Part shown: positions 1-6,299 of the stretch, one piece after another
How the letters are laid out: each line of letters starts with the position of its first letter
How positions within the stretch are numbered: the stretch's first letter is position 1
Source: Chloroflexi bacterium UBA5177
GTDB taxonomy: Bacteria > Chloroflexota > UBA5177
Direction: 5' to 3'
DNA: 8,191 nt
Assembly (NCBI GenBank): GCA_002413265.1
Contig: DHWR01000267.1
Location: 1,320-9,510, forward strand
Position numbers and translations under genes: made by a program
Notes under the pieces: model-generated
Database searches by the model: none
The model's input: the letters and a program-made list of their open reading frames with translations, nothing else
What the model was told of the DNA's origin: nothing

Positions 1-1325
1 TCGACTTTACGGGACGCGACAGCACCTTGACCATGGGCATCTACTATCACAGCGTCGATACCGTGAGCATTACCCTCCACAATCTGGACTCCGGTCAAAG
101 CTACGGACCCATTTCTACGGGGGGACAGATTGACAATCTGTCCAGCCACGACGATATTCAGGTAACGCTCCTCTCCGGGAAATGGGACAACACCACGAGT
201 GAGGTCGATGTCCTCGTTCAAACCAAGTCCGGCAAGCCGCTGACCGGTCGCTACGGCGTTGAGCTTCAAGGGGCAAAGATTGCCGACGCGGGGCGCTATG
301 ATGCCTGGATTGACGAAACTATCTCTGCCTTCTTCAGGAGTCCGGACCTCGCGGACTCCATCGCCGAGCCCGCCGACTCCAACAGCATCTTGGCGGTGGG
401 AGACTACGTTACTCAGCTGACCTGGGTAGACGAGAAAGGCGCGACCCACACGTACTGCGACTTCTACTACTGCGGCCCTTCCGGATCGCTTCAAGTCGGG
501 CAAATCGTCGCATCTAGCTCTACGGGTCCCACGGCGGACGGGAGGCAGAAACCCGATATTTCTGCGCCTGGAACCATGATTCTCTCTTCATTGAGCTCAG
601 ATGCACCGGTGTGCGCCTCCCCTGATGACACCGACTGCCTGGATCCGCTTCTCATTGCCTCCGATGGGGCGAGTCTGGCGGATACCGGCACCAGCATGGC
701 GGCGCCGCACGTGACCGGGGTGGCTGCCCTCATGTTGCAGGCCAACCCAACTCTCGATCAGCAAGAGGCAACCTCGATCCTTCGTTCAACCGCTCGGCAC
801 GACAGCTTCACCGGCACCGCTGCCTGGAGTCCCAACTACGGAGCAGGAAAACTCGACGCGGCGGCCGCCGTTGAATCCGCGCTGGGCACGCCTCTACAGG
901 CAACCGCAACACCACGACCCACCGTGGCAGCGCCGCCCACCAGCACTCCCGTACCCACGGCGACATCAGTACCCGTCACTGCGAGCTTCAGCATTTCAGA
1001 GGTACGGATCCAAGCACTTAATAGGGATAAGGCGCCTGCCGTCTCACGAGCCAAAGCCGGATCCCAGATGTATCTGTTCATCTACTGGCGAATTGCCGGG
1101 ATGCCGGATAACGCGAAACCGGTCTATTCATACGTGGCTACTCGCTCCGGCAAGAAAGCGTTAAACGCAACGTTCACGGGATCCAAGCCCGCATATCCAC
1201 CCGGCACCTACTGGGCGGTTTTTTCCTTCAAGCCGAAGAAGGCCGGAACCTTCGTCTTCAAGGCAAGCGTGACCGTGGGCAGTGTGAGCAGGACCGGCAG
1301 CTCCACGCTTCTCGTGCATAAGTAA
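1..1325 (+). CDS. Secreted subtilisin-like serine protease (S8), 3' part
   Basis: This is a subtilase that hydrolyses peptide bonds, probably outside the cell. The frame is open to the window edge (first full codon at 3), so the signal peptide, catalytic Asp and His and the oxyanion Asn are missing. Seen: a beta-rich stretch at about 3-345 ending in GRYDAWID, then ILAVGDYV, the subtilase signature S-TGPTADGRQKPDISAPG (about 517-573), and the catalytic-serine motif GTSMAAPHVTG with Ser at 693-695. Insertion of a jelly-roll between the oxyanion Asn and the Ser is known in CspA/CspB-like subtilases, and this layout fits; that assignment is inference. Two close Cys pairs (YCDFYYC and VCASPDDTDC) could form disulfides. 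A Thr/Pro linker (about 886-978) leads to a C-terminal beta-rich domain of about 115 residues, perhaps Ig-like, family not recognised. The TTG at 27 is internal and not the start. The gene converges on the helicase gene 127 bases away. Confidence 0.93.
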   Translation, partial: DFTGRDSTLTMGIYYHSVDTVSITLHNLDSGQSYGPISTGGQIDNLSSHDDIQVTLLSGKWDNTTSEVDVLVQTKSGKPLTGRYGVELQGAKIADAGRYDAWIDETISAFFRSPDLADSIAEPADSNSILAVGDYVTQLTWVDEKGATHTYCDFYYCGPSGSLQVGQIVASSSTGPTADGRQKPDISAPGTMILSSLSSDAPVCASPDDTDCLDPLLIASDGASLADTGTSMAAPHVTGVAALMLQANPTLDQQEATSILRSTARHDSFTGTAAWSPNYGAGKLDAAAAVESALGTPLQATATPRPTVAAPPTSTPVPTATSVPVTASFSISEVRIQALNRDKAPAVSRAKAGSQMYLFIYWRIAGMPDNAKPVYSYVATRSGKKALNATFTGSKPAYPPGTYWAVFSFKPKKAGTFVFKASVTVGSVSRTGSSTLLVHK

Positions 1326-1328
1326 AGC

Positions 1329-1343
1329 GGCGAGGCTCTCGCC
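1329..1343. terminator. Small hairpin after the protease stop codon
   Basis: GGCGAG (1329-1334), loop GCT, CTCGCC (1338-1343) form a perfect 6-bp stem that begins three bases after the protease TAA. No T-run follows on the plus strand. On the minus strand the hairpin is followed by GCTTTACTT, a weak T-rich tail, about 110 bases beyond the helicase stop. It may help end one or both convergent transcripts. The rest of the 1326-1452 gap shows only a 10-bp palindrome, CTGCCGGCAG (1363-1372), and no gene. Confidence 0.3.
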
Positions 1344-1452
1344 AGGCTTGCCATCGCTCGTGCTGCCGGCAGAATAACCCGCCAGTCGAGTGTTGCTGTT
1401 CCATATCGATACTTTTGTGTGGTTTCCAGACAGGTTCTTGAGCCGGGATCAG

Positions 1453-3840
1453 CTACATCGCCAGGGCGGCCGCTTCCGGCGCGAGTAGCTGCTCGTTACT
1501 CCCGCTCCGAACGAGCGCCACGAGCCCCCGCACGATCTGACTGCGAGCCTCGCGGCAGCGCTCGACCAGATCCTTGTCCCCGAGGCGCAGCAGCATGCCC
1601 TCGAACTGATCCACCAGATCTACCGTCTTGTTGAGCAGACTCACTATGTCGCCCTCGCCGAGGTCGATTTCCTCCGTGATGTCTCCGACGGAGGCTCCTC
1701 TACACCAGGCCAGAGCCGCTCCATAAAACCAGGCGCTCGGTCCTTGAGTCAGCTCGATGCCGGCCGCCTCCTCGGCTCGCGCGATCTGAGAAAACGTTGC
1801 GGCCGCGTTGCGCCGAAGCCTTTGCATGTCTCGTGGCAAACGGAAGAAATTATCCCGACGCCGGTTGGAGTCGGATGCAAACCAGGACATGGCTTCCGCA
1901 AGCTCCGCGGCATCCAATCGGTCAAACGCTCGGTCCGCGTGTAGCTCACAAAGCACGATCCCGCAAGGTGCCACGATCTCCTGCAGGCCACGCGCCTTCT
2001 GAGATAAGCCCTGCTTCGTCACGTAACCGAACCGAGTCAGCACCGAGCGAACTGCCCGAGCCGTCTCTTCCGCCGCCTCGTCGCACTCGGTTTCAGCACG
2101 CTCGATCGTTTGTCGGAGCCGCTGAAGCTGGCGCAGAATCTCAACCCGTTCCGGATGCGTGCGTTCGAGAACAATGGCTGTCGCGTGCGCCGGGTGCGCG
2201 CGCAAGCCCCGCATGAGACGTTCCCGCTCGCTGCGCGCCCGCTCATGGCGGGTAACCGTCTGCCTATTGCGAGGGCTCTTGCTGCGAGCGTTTTTCGCGC
2301 GCTTTTGTTCCTTCTCAGCCAGGGAAAGCTCCATCTGTAGGGTGAAGTACTCCTCCAGATCAGCCGGCTCATCTTCATGTCCGACGTAGGCCAGCTGCTT
2401 CTCGAGAGCCGCCAGGTCCACCTCGGCCCTCCGCGCGCTCGCCTTCATCTGGAACTGCCGCAAGCTCGACCTCACCAGGTACTCGAGTCGCTCCGGCGGC
2501 CCTTCGAGAGAAGAAAGCAAAGTACTGTACCTCAATCGGAATGCCGACAGCACAGGCTGGAGCGGCCCCGTCACAACCGCATATGCGCTCTCGAATGAGT
2601 ACGACTTGCCCGGCAAGAGCACCACTGCACCCCGCTCGTCGATGCCGCGGCGCCCGGCTCGACCGGTGAGCTGACTGAAATCGTTGGGAGAGAGCAATCC
2701 ACCAAACGGCCGGGCCAGATTGCTGATTACGACGCTCCGCGCAGGCATATTGATGCCTACGGCAAGTGTGTCCGTCGAGCACACCACGGAAAGCAGGCCG
2801 AGATTAAAGAGGCGTTCAACCAGCTCCTTCAAGGGAGGCAGAAGTCCGGCATGGTGGAAGGCCACGCCACGTCGCAGCAGCGAGAGCAAGTGTGAGAGCT
2901 GGGGAAGGCCTCGGTCCTCTTCCGGCAAGCCATCCAGAGCGAACGAGATCGCGGCGTCGATTCGCCTGGCGTGGCCGTCACTGAGTCTCGGGGCTGCCTT
3001 GAGGCAGGCCTGGGCCGCGGTCTCCGCCCCCTGCCTGGAGAACGCAAACCAGATAGCGGGGAGCAGCTCGGCCTGCGCCATCGAGCGCAGCACATTGGCC
3101 GGGTGCGGCGGGTCCGACTTCGTGTCTCCGGGGAAGGTTCGTTGCCGGCGGCCGTTGACGTCGCTTATGAGCTCGAGGCGCTGGCCGCGAAAGAGGTAAT
3201 GCTCGAGCGGCACTGGCCTCACGTCGTGCCGAACGAGCGCGATCTCGCTGTGAGTCTGAGCGATCCAGGCAGTGATCTCGTTGGCATTGGCTATGGTCGC
3301 CGAGAGGCACACCAGCTGCACGTGTTTGGGACAGGTGATGATCGACTCTTCCCAAACAGTTCCCCGGTCGCGATCGGCCAGATAGTGCACCTCGTCAAAG
3401 ATCACACACGTGATCTGACGTAAGTCTCCGCTCCCTTCCACGAGCATGTTGCGCAGTACCTCGGTGGTCATCACGACGATTGGGGCGTCGGGCTTTTCAC
3501 TTCGGTCACCGGTGAGAAGGCCGACTTGTCCGGGAAAGATCGCTTCCAGGTCCCGCCGCTTCTGATTCGAGAGAGACTTGATGGGCGTCGTGTAGATGGC
3601 TCGCGAGCCCAGCTCCATCGCCCGCCAGAGAGCGTACTCGGCGACAAGCGTCTTTCCAGAGCTGGTGGGGGCGGCAACCATCACGGAGCGTCCGGCTCGG
3701 AGGTGAGCTATCGCCTCCTCCTGGAAACGATCCAGATGAAAGCCGAATAAACGAGAAAACGCCGGCTCAACCGGCGCTTCATCCAGTGGTCGCCCTGTAT
3801 TCACCCTCTCAGGGTAGGCCCTCTCCTCAAAGAATGACAA
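1453..3840 (-). CDS. Ski2/Mtr4/HelY-like superfamily 2 helicase with DSHCT domain
   Basis: This is a predicted cytoplasmic ATP-dependent helicase of 795 residues. Eukaryotic relatives unwind RNA for the exosome, and the actinobacterial relative is HelY; the bacterial substrate is poorly known. Motifs seen in order: FQEEAI (about 39-44), motif I APTSSGKT (57-64), Ia TTPIKSLSNQK (84-94), II DEVH (149-152), III SAT (180-182), IV region IWFAFSRQ (263-270), V STDTLAVGINMPAR (355-368) and VI QLTGRAGRRGID (390-401). A charged, probably coiled-coil stretch spans about 470-600, and a DSHCT-like helical domain spans about 625-780. The start is TTG at 3840: an in-frame TAG lies at 3855-3853, AGAGG sits 9 bases upstream of the TTG, and no ATG precedes motif I. 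GTG at codon 12 (RVNTG) is the alternative. All ATPase motifs look intact. Where HelY proteins carry an HPCHGC motif, this one reads HPAHAT (549-554). It is divergent from the deaminase gene. Confidence 0.93.
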   Translation of the reverse strand: MSFFEERAYPERVNTGRPLDEAPVEPAFSRLFGFHLDRFQEEAIAHLRAGRSVMVAAPTSSGKTLVAEYALWRAMELGSRAIYTTPIKSLSNQKRRDLEAIFPGQVGLLTGDRSEKPDAPIVVMTTEVLRNMLVEGSGDLRQITCVIFDEVHYLADRDRGTVWEESIITCPKHVQLVCLSATIANANEITAWIAQTHSEIALVRHDVRPVPLEHYLFRGQRLELISDVNGRRQRTFPGDTKSDPPHPANVLRSMAQAELLPAIWFAFSRQGAETAAQACLKAAPRLSDGHARRIDAAISFALDGLPEEDRGLPQLSHLLSLLRRGVAFHHAGLLPPLKELVERLFNLGLLSVVCSTDTLAVGINMPARSVVISNLARPFGGLLSPNDFSQLTGRAGRRGIDERGAVVLLPGKSYSFESAYAVVTGPLQPVLSAFRLRYSTLLSSLEGPPERLEYLVRSSLRQFQMKASARRAEVDLAALEKQLAYVGHEDEPADLEEYFTLQMELSLAEKEQKRAKNARSKSPRNRQTVTRHERARSERERLMRGLRAHPAHATAIVLERTHPERVEILRQLQRLRQTIERAETECDEAAEETARAVRSVLTRFGYVTKQGLSQKARGLQEIVAPCGIVLCELHADRAFDRLDAAELAEAMSWFASDSNRRRDNFFRLPRDMQRLRRNAAATFSQIARAEEAAGIELTQGPSAWFYGAALAWCRGASVGDITEEIDLGEGDIVSLLNKTVDLVDQFEGMLLRLGDKDLVERCREARSQIVRGLVALVRSGSNEQLLAPEAAALAM

Positions 3841-3849
3841 GTGTTGACG

Positions 3850-3854
3850 CCTCT
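3850..3854 (-). promoter_or_regulatory. Ribosome binding site supporting the helicase TTG start
   Basis: On the minus strand AGAGG is followed by nine bases and then TTG at 3840. The in-frame TAG that closes the reading frame upstream overlaps this site. The spacing fits a Shine-Dalgarno sequence and supports TTG as the start. Confidence 0.5.
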
Positions 3855-3885
3855 ATTTTCCGCGCGTACATGCACGAAAGGGGTA

Positions 3886-3914
3886 TTGACGGTTACCGAT
3901 CTCGGACTTACAAT
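3886..3914 (+). promoter_or_regulatory. Sigma70-type promoter for the deaminase gene
   Basis: TTGACG (3886-3891), a 17-base spacer and TACAAT (3909-3914) match the housekeeping consensus at 5 of 6 positions in each box with ideal spacing. Transcription would begin near 3921-3924, at or just before the ATG at 3924. This argues against the longer in-frame starts at 3786, 3834 and 3870. A second TTGACG lies 42 bases upstream (3844-3849), but the hexamer 17 bases after it (TACATG, 3867-3872) is a poor -10. Confidence 0.6.
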
Positions 3915-3923
3915 CGCTTGCTA

Positions 3924-5009
3924 ATGGCGGCTCATACGCGCAGCTGGAGGAACGCTATCAAGCCTGTCGGGACATTGACTCGGCGCAGCGAATGGGTCCG
4001 GGAGCTGCCGAAGATCGAGCTGCACCTTCATCTCGAAGGGGCCATGCGGCCGGAGACGGTACGCGAGCTCTCTGTGGAGCGGCTTGGCTGGTCGGGAACC
4101 CTCGAACCGGGATGGGAAAACAGCTACTACACCTATACGGACTTCTCCGGTTTCATGGCCCAGCTGACCCCCAGGTTTCCGGGTCGAGCCGACGAATACG
4201 GGCGCATCGCTCGAGAATGCATCGAGGACCTCGCGGCCCAAGGGGTCGTCTATTCCGAGATGTCGATCGATGTGCCGGTACGTGAGGTCGGCGACGACTC
4301 GTTCTTCTGGCCGGTTTTCGAAGCCATGGAGTCGGAGCGCAGAGCCGCTCAGGAGCGTTTGCCGATCCGCATCAACTTCATCGCCGGACTAATGCGCACC
4401 CTGCCGGTCGAAGTGGCGATCTACCGGACCGAGCTTGCAATCGCGGCCCGCGACCGCGGAATTGCCGTAGTCGGCATCGACCTCCACGGCGATGAGCGGC
4501 TCGGTAACACCGATTCTTTCGCACCTGCATATCGCCTCGCCGAGGCCAACGGGCTGGGACTACGCGCCCACGCCGGCGAGGCTGTAGGCCCGGAGAGCAT
4601 GTGGAGCGCAATCAACGCCCTCGGCGCTCGGCGGCTGGTGCACGGCGCCAGGGCCGCGGAGGATCCGGCCCTGGTGGAAAGATTGAGGCTAGGAGACGTC
4701 ACACTCGAGATGTGCCCCACGAGTAACGTCCGCACCGCCTCGGTGCCCGATCTTCCCTCGCATCCGGTACGCCGTTTCTACGACATGGGGATACCGGTGA
4801 CCGTCAATTCGGACGATCCACTGCCCTTCTTCACCAACGTCGAACGCGAGTGTCGGCTGCTGGTCGACGAGTTTGGCTTCAGTCGAGGAGAGCTCATGAA
4901 CCTGATGCTCACTGCCGCCAATGCCGCTTTCCTGCCCGCCTCCGAGCGCCAGGAGCTTGCCGAGCTCCTCGAGACCTCCTACGACCCGCGGGCGCGGGAG
5001 GCTGTGTAG
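3924..5009 (+). CDS. Adenosine-deaminase-family metallohydrolase
   Basis: This is a cytoplasmic zinc TIM-barrel amidohydrolase that probably deaminates adenosine or a related adenine compound (361 residues; the family usual is about 330-360). Seen: ELHLHLEG with zinc ligands His34 and His36, the GIDLHGDE segment (184-191), RAHAGEA with His216 and catalytic Glu219, VHG with His240, LEMCPTSN (261-268) and NSDDP with Asp297/Asp298. All metal and catalytic residues are present. Two positions look unusual: SEMSIDVP (111-118), where adenosine deaminases usually have an E-x-R strand, and His in IDLHGDE where Ala is usual. The substrate could therefore be adenine, 6-aminodeoxyfutalosine or another aminopurine. 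The start is uncertain. ATG 3924 lies beside the expected transcription start and would be nearly leaderless. TTG 3975 would give a typical N-terminus, but the GGAGGAA at 3946-3952 is 22 bases from it. Its stop is 10 bases from the end of the convergent isomerase gene. Confidence 0.88.
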   Translation: MAAHTRSWRNAIKPVGTLTRRSEWVRELPKIELHLHLEGAMRPETVRELSVERLGWSGTLEPGWENSYYTYTDFSGFMAQLTPRFPGRADEYGRIARECIEDLAAQGVVYSEMSIDVPVREVGDDSFFWPVFEAMESERRAAQERLPIRINFIAGLMRTLPVEVAIYRTELAIAARDRGIAVVGIDLHGDERLGNTDSFAPAYRLAEANGLGLRAHAGEAVGPESMWSAINALGARRLVHGARAAEDPALVERLRLGDVTLEMCPTSNVRTASVPDLPSHPVRRFYDMGIPVTVNSDDPLPFFTNVERECRLLVDEFGFSRGELMNLMLTAANAAFLPASERQELAELLETSYDPRAREAV

Positions 5010-5012
5010 GAG
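4976..5012 (+). other. Nested stem-loop at the 3' end of the deaminase gene
   Basis: CTCCTAC (4976-4982) is the exact reverse complement of GTAGGAG (5006-5012). Between them CCCGCG (4985-4990) pairs with CGCGGG (4993-4998); in practice this is a 5-bp stem with a GGGC loop. The right arm overlaps the stop codon and is also the left arm of the next inverted repeat (5007-5022), so only one of the two structures can form at a time. A role in termination or mRNA 3'-end stability is inferred from position alone. Confidence 0.35.
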
Positions 5013-5022
5013 CGAGCTCCTA
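5007..5022. terminator. Bidirectional hairpin spanning two convergent stop codons
   Basis: TAGGAGC (5007-5013), GA, GCTCCTA (5016-5022) is a perfect inverted repeat. As RNA it gives a 6-bp stem with a CGAG tetraloop on the plus strand. The first three bases are the deaminase TAG and the last three, read on the minus strand, are the isomerase TAG. Neither side has a T-run, so it is not a textbook intrinsic terminator, but it is the only structure available to separate the two converging transcripts. Confidence 0.4.
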
Positions 5023-5835
5023 GGGCCTCGCGGCACGCGCCGCACTGCGGACAATCTCGGCGAACTCCTCGGCCTTGAGACTGGCGCCACCGACCAGCGC
5101 TCCGTCGATGTCCGGCAGCGAAAGCAATTCGGCGCTGTTGGCTGCCGTCACGCTTCCGCCATATTGAATCCTGGTAGCGCTGGCGATCTCCTCGTCATAC
5201 AGAGACGCAAGAACCGTTCGGCAGAATGCGTGTGCCTCGCGCGCCTGCTCGGGGCTTGCAGTGTCTCCCGTACCGATAGCCCACACGGGCTCATAGGCGA
5301 TCACCACCCTCCCCATATCCTCTGCGCTTACCTCCGCGAGCGAGCCCTTGAGCTGCTCGCCCAGCACCGACTCCGTCCGTCCTCCACGGCGCTCCTCCTT
5401 CGTCTCTCCGACGGCCAGAATGGCATGCAAGCCGTGACGAAGAACTGCTCGCAGCTTTTTATTCACCACCTCGTCTGTTTCCCCCAGGACATGTCGCCGC
5501 TCAGAGTGGCCGGTCAGGACCCATTCGCAGCCCACCGCTTGCAGCATTGGAGCCGAAACCTCTCCAGTGAACGCTCCCGAGTCCTCCCAGAAGACATCCT
5601 GGCCGCCCAGACGGATCGAGCTGCCGGTGATTGCTGCGTGCACGCCCTGGAGATTGGGGAAAGGCGGAAAGACCACAACATCCGCTCCTGCCTCCTCTCC
5701 GATGAGCCGCCGCAAGTCGACCGCAAGCTTCTGCGCGCTGTCGATCAGCGTGTTCATCTTCCAGTTGCCGCCGATGATCGGTTTCCGTCTCGTGCCATGG
5801 CCGACCAAATCCGAGTCGCTGCGCGAGATCGACAA
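5020..5835 (-). CDS. tpiA: Triosephosphate isomerase
   Basis: This enzyme interconverts dihydroxyacetone phosphate and glyceraldehyde 3-phosphate in glycolysis and gluconeogenesis; it is cytoplasmic and usually a dimer. The product is 271 residues from the chosen TTG at 5835. Seen: GGNWKMN with the catalytic Lys26, GHSERR with His110, the loop-6 region AYEPVWAIGTG with Glu182, and the phosphate-binding IQYGGSV and ALVGGASL segments near the C-terminus. All catalytic residues are intact. The frame stays open upstream to 5901, but the extra residues are unlike any isomerase. TTG 5835 has GAGAGG 10 bases upstream and begins two bases after the SRPBCC stop. TTG 5808 (262 residues) is closer to the usual length but has no evident ribosome site, and no in-frame ATG fits. 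The gene is last in the minus-strand operon, in an unusual setting, since tpiA is often next to pgk or gap. Confidence 0.95.
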   Translation of the reverse strand: MSISRSDSDLVGHGTRRKPIIGGNWKMNTLIDSAQKLAVDLRRLIGEEAGADVVVFPPFPNLQGVHAAITGSSIRLGGQDVFWEDSGAFTGEVSAPMLQAVGCEWVLTGHSERRHVLGETDEVVNKKLRAVLRHGLHAILAVGETKEERRGGRTESVLGEQLKGSLAEVSAEDMGRVVIAYEPVWAIGTGDTASPEQAREAHAFCRTVLASLYDEEIASATRIQYGGSVTAANSAELLSLPDIDGALVGGASLKAEEFAEIVRSAARAARP

Positions 5836-5837
5836 AG

Positions 5838-6299
5838 CTACCCAGCCTCTCGACTGATCTCGGGCGAAAACATGTAGAGACGCCCGAGAAAATGCAGCCA
5901 ACCGGCCAGATGACCTTCTCTGTCCGCTATGTCCGTATCCGCGTACGAGCCTTGCTCGAGGGTGAGTTTCGTTCCGCCTTCGGGAAGCGGATCAAAGTGC
6001 ACGTCGACGCGACGGTCGGGAGACGTCTCGTGATCCCAGATCCAGCCGAAAGACAGGTGAGTGTCCGGCTCGACGGTCACGTACTCTCCGCGAAGGTGCC
6101 AATTCATGGAGGGCCACGAGAAGTGGTAGCTCCCTCCCTCCCGGAGGTCAATCTCTGCTTCGTTGGGCCACCACCGTGTCAGGAGAGCCGGTTCCGTCCA
6201 GGCTCGAAACATGACAGCCGGGGAGAGAGTCAGGAAAGGGCACGACACAATCAAGCGGTCCGGCCCCGAAGGCGTCTGCGTCACGCCGCCTTCCGCCAT
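5838..6299 (-). CDS. AHSA1/SRPBCC-fold protein
   Basis: This is a 153-residue START-like protein of the AHSA1 group (activator of Hsp90 ATPase homologue 1-like), predicted to be cytoplasmic. The fold is a beta-sheet wrapped around a long C-terminal helix that forms a hydrophobic ligand cavity; bacterial members rarely have a known ligand. Seen: the typical opening FLTLSPAVMFRAWTEPALLTRWW (about 22-44), an REGGSYHF strand (53-60), GEYVTVEPDTHLSFGW (71-86), strands DVHFDPLPEGGTKLTLEQ (99-116) and a C-terminal helix containing GHLAGWLHFLGRL (129-141). The ATG at 6299 overlaps the helicase stop by one base (TAATG), with GGAG 11 bases upstream, so translational coupling is likely. No partner or function can be read from the sequence. 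The neighbours, a repair helicase and a glycolytic enzyme, do not suggest one. Confidence 0.88.
   Translation of the reverse strand: MAEGGVTQTPSGPDRLIVSCPFLTLSPAVMFRAWTEPALLTRWWPNEAEIDLREGGSYHFSWPSMNWHLRGEYVTVEPDTHLSFGWIWDHETSPDRRVDVHFDPLPEGGTKLTLEQGSYADTDIADREGHLAGWLHFLGRLYMFSPEISREAG
5846..5851 (-). promoter_or_regulatory. Ribosome binding site deciding the tpiA start
   Basis: GAGAGG on the minus strand lies 10 bases before TTG 5835, inside the last codons of the SRPBCC gene. The other candidate TTG at 5808 has no comparable purine-rich site, so this motif favours the longer start. Confidence 0.45.

Noticed and set aside
2684..3423. Plus-strand open frames of 150-171 codons opposite the helicase gene
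   Set aside because: They overlap conserved helicase motifs on the other strand and show no domain, ribosome site or promoter of their own.
3885..3913. Minus-strand promoter for the helicase (TTGTAA, 17 bases, GTCAAT) overlapping the deaminase promoter
   Set aside because: The proposed -10 matches the consensus at only 3 of 6 positions; the face-to-face arrangement is attractive but the signal is too weak to annotate.
3786..3923. N-terminal extension of the deaminase from GTG 3786, ATG 3834 or ATG 3870
   Set aside because: It would overlap the helicase gene or run across the predicted promoter, has no ribosome site, and adds residues not seen in the family.
4921..5877. A 318-codon plus-strand open frame antisense to tpiA
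   Set aside because: It lies opposite a clear triosephosphate isomerase, its translation resembles no known family and is rich in Arg, Ser and Leu, as expected for a shadow frame in GC-rich DNA.
5836..5901. Upstream extension of tpiA to 5901
   Set aside because: It overlaps the SRPBCC coding sequence in another frame and adds residues absent from known triosephosphate isomerases.
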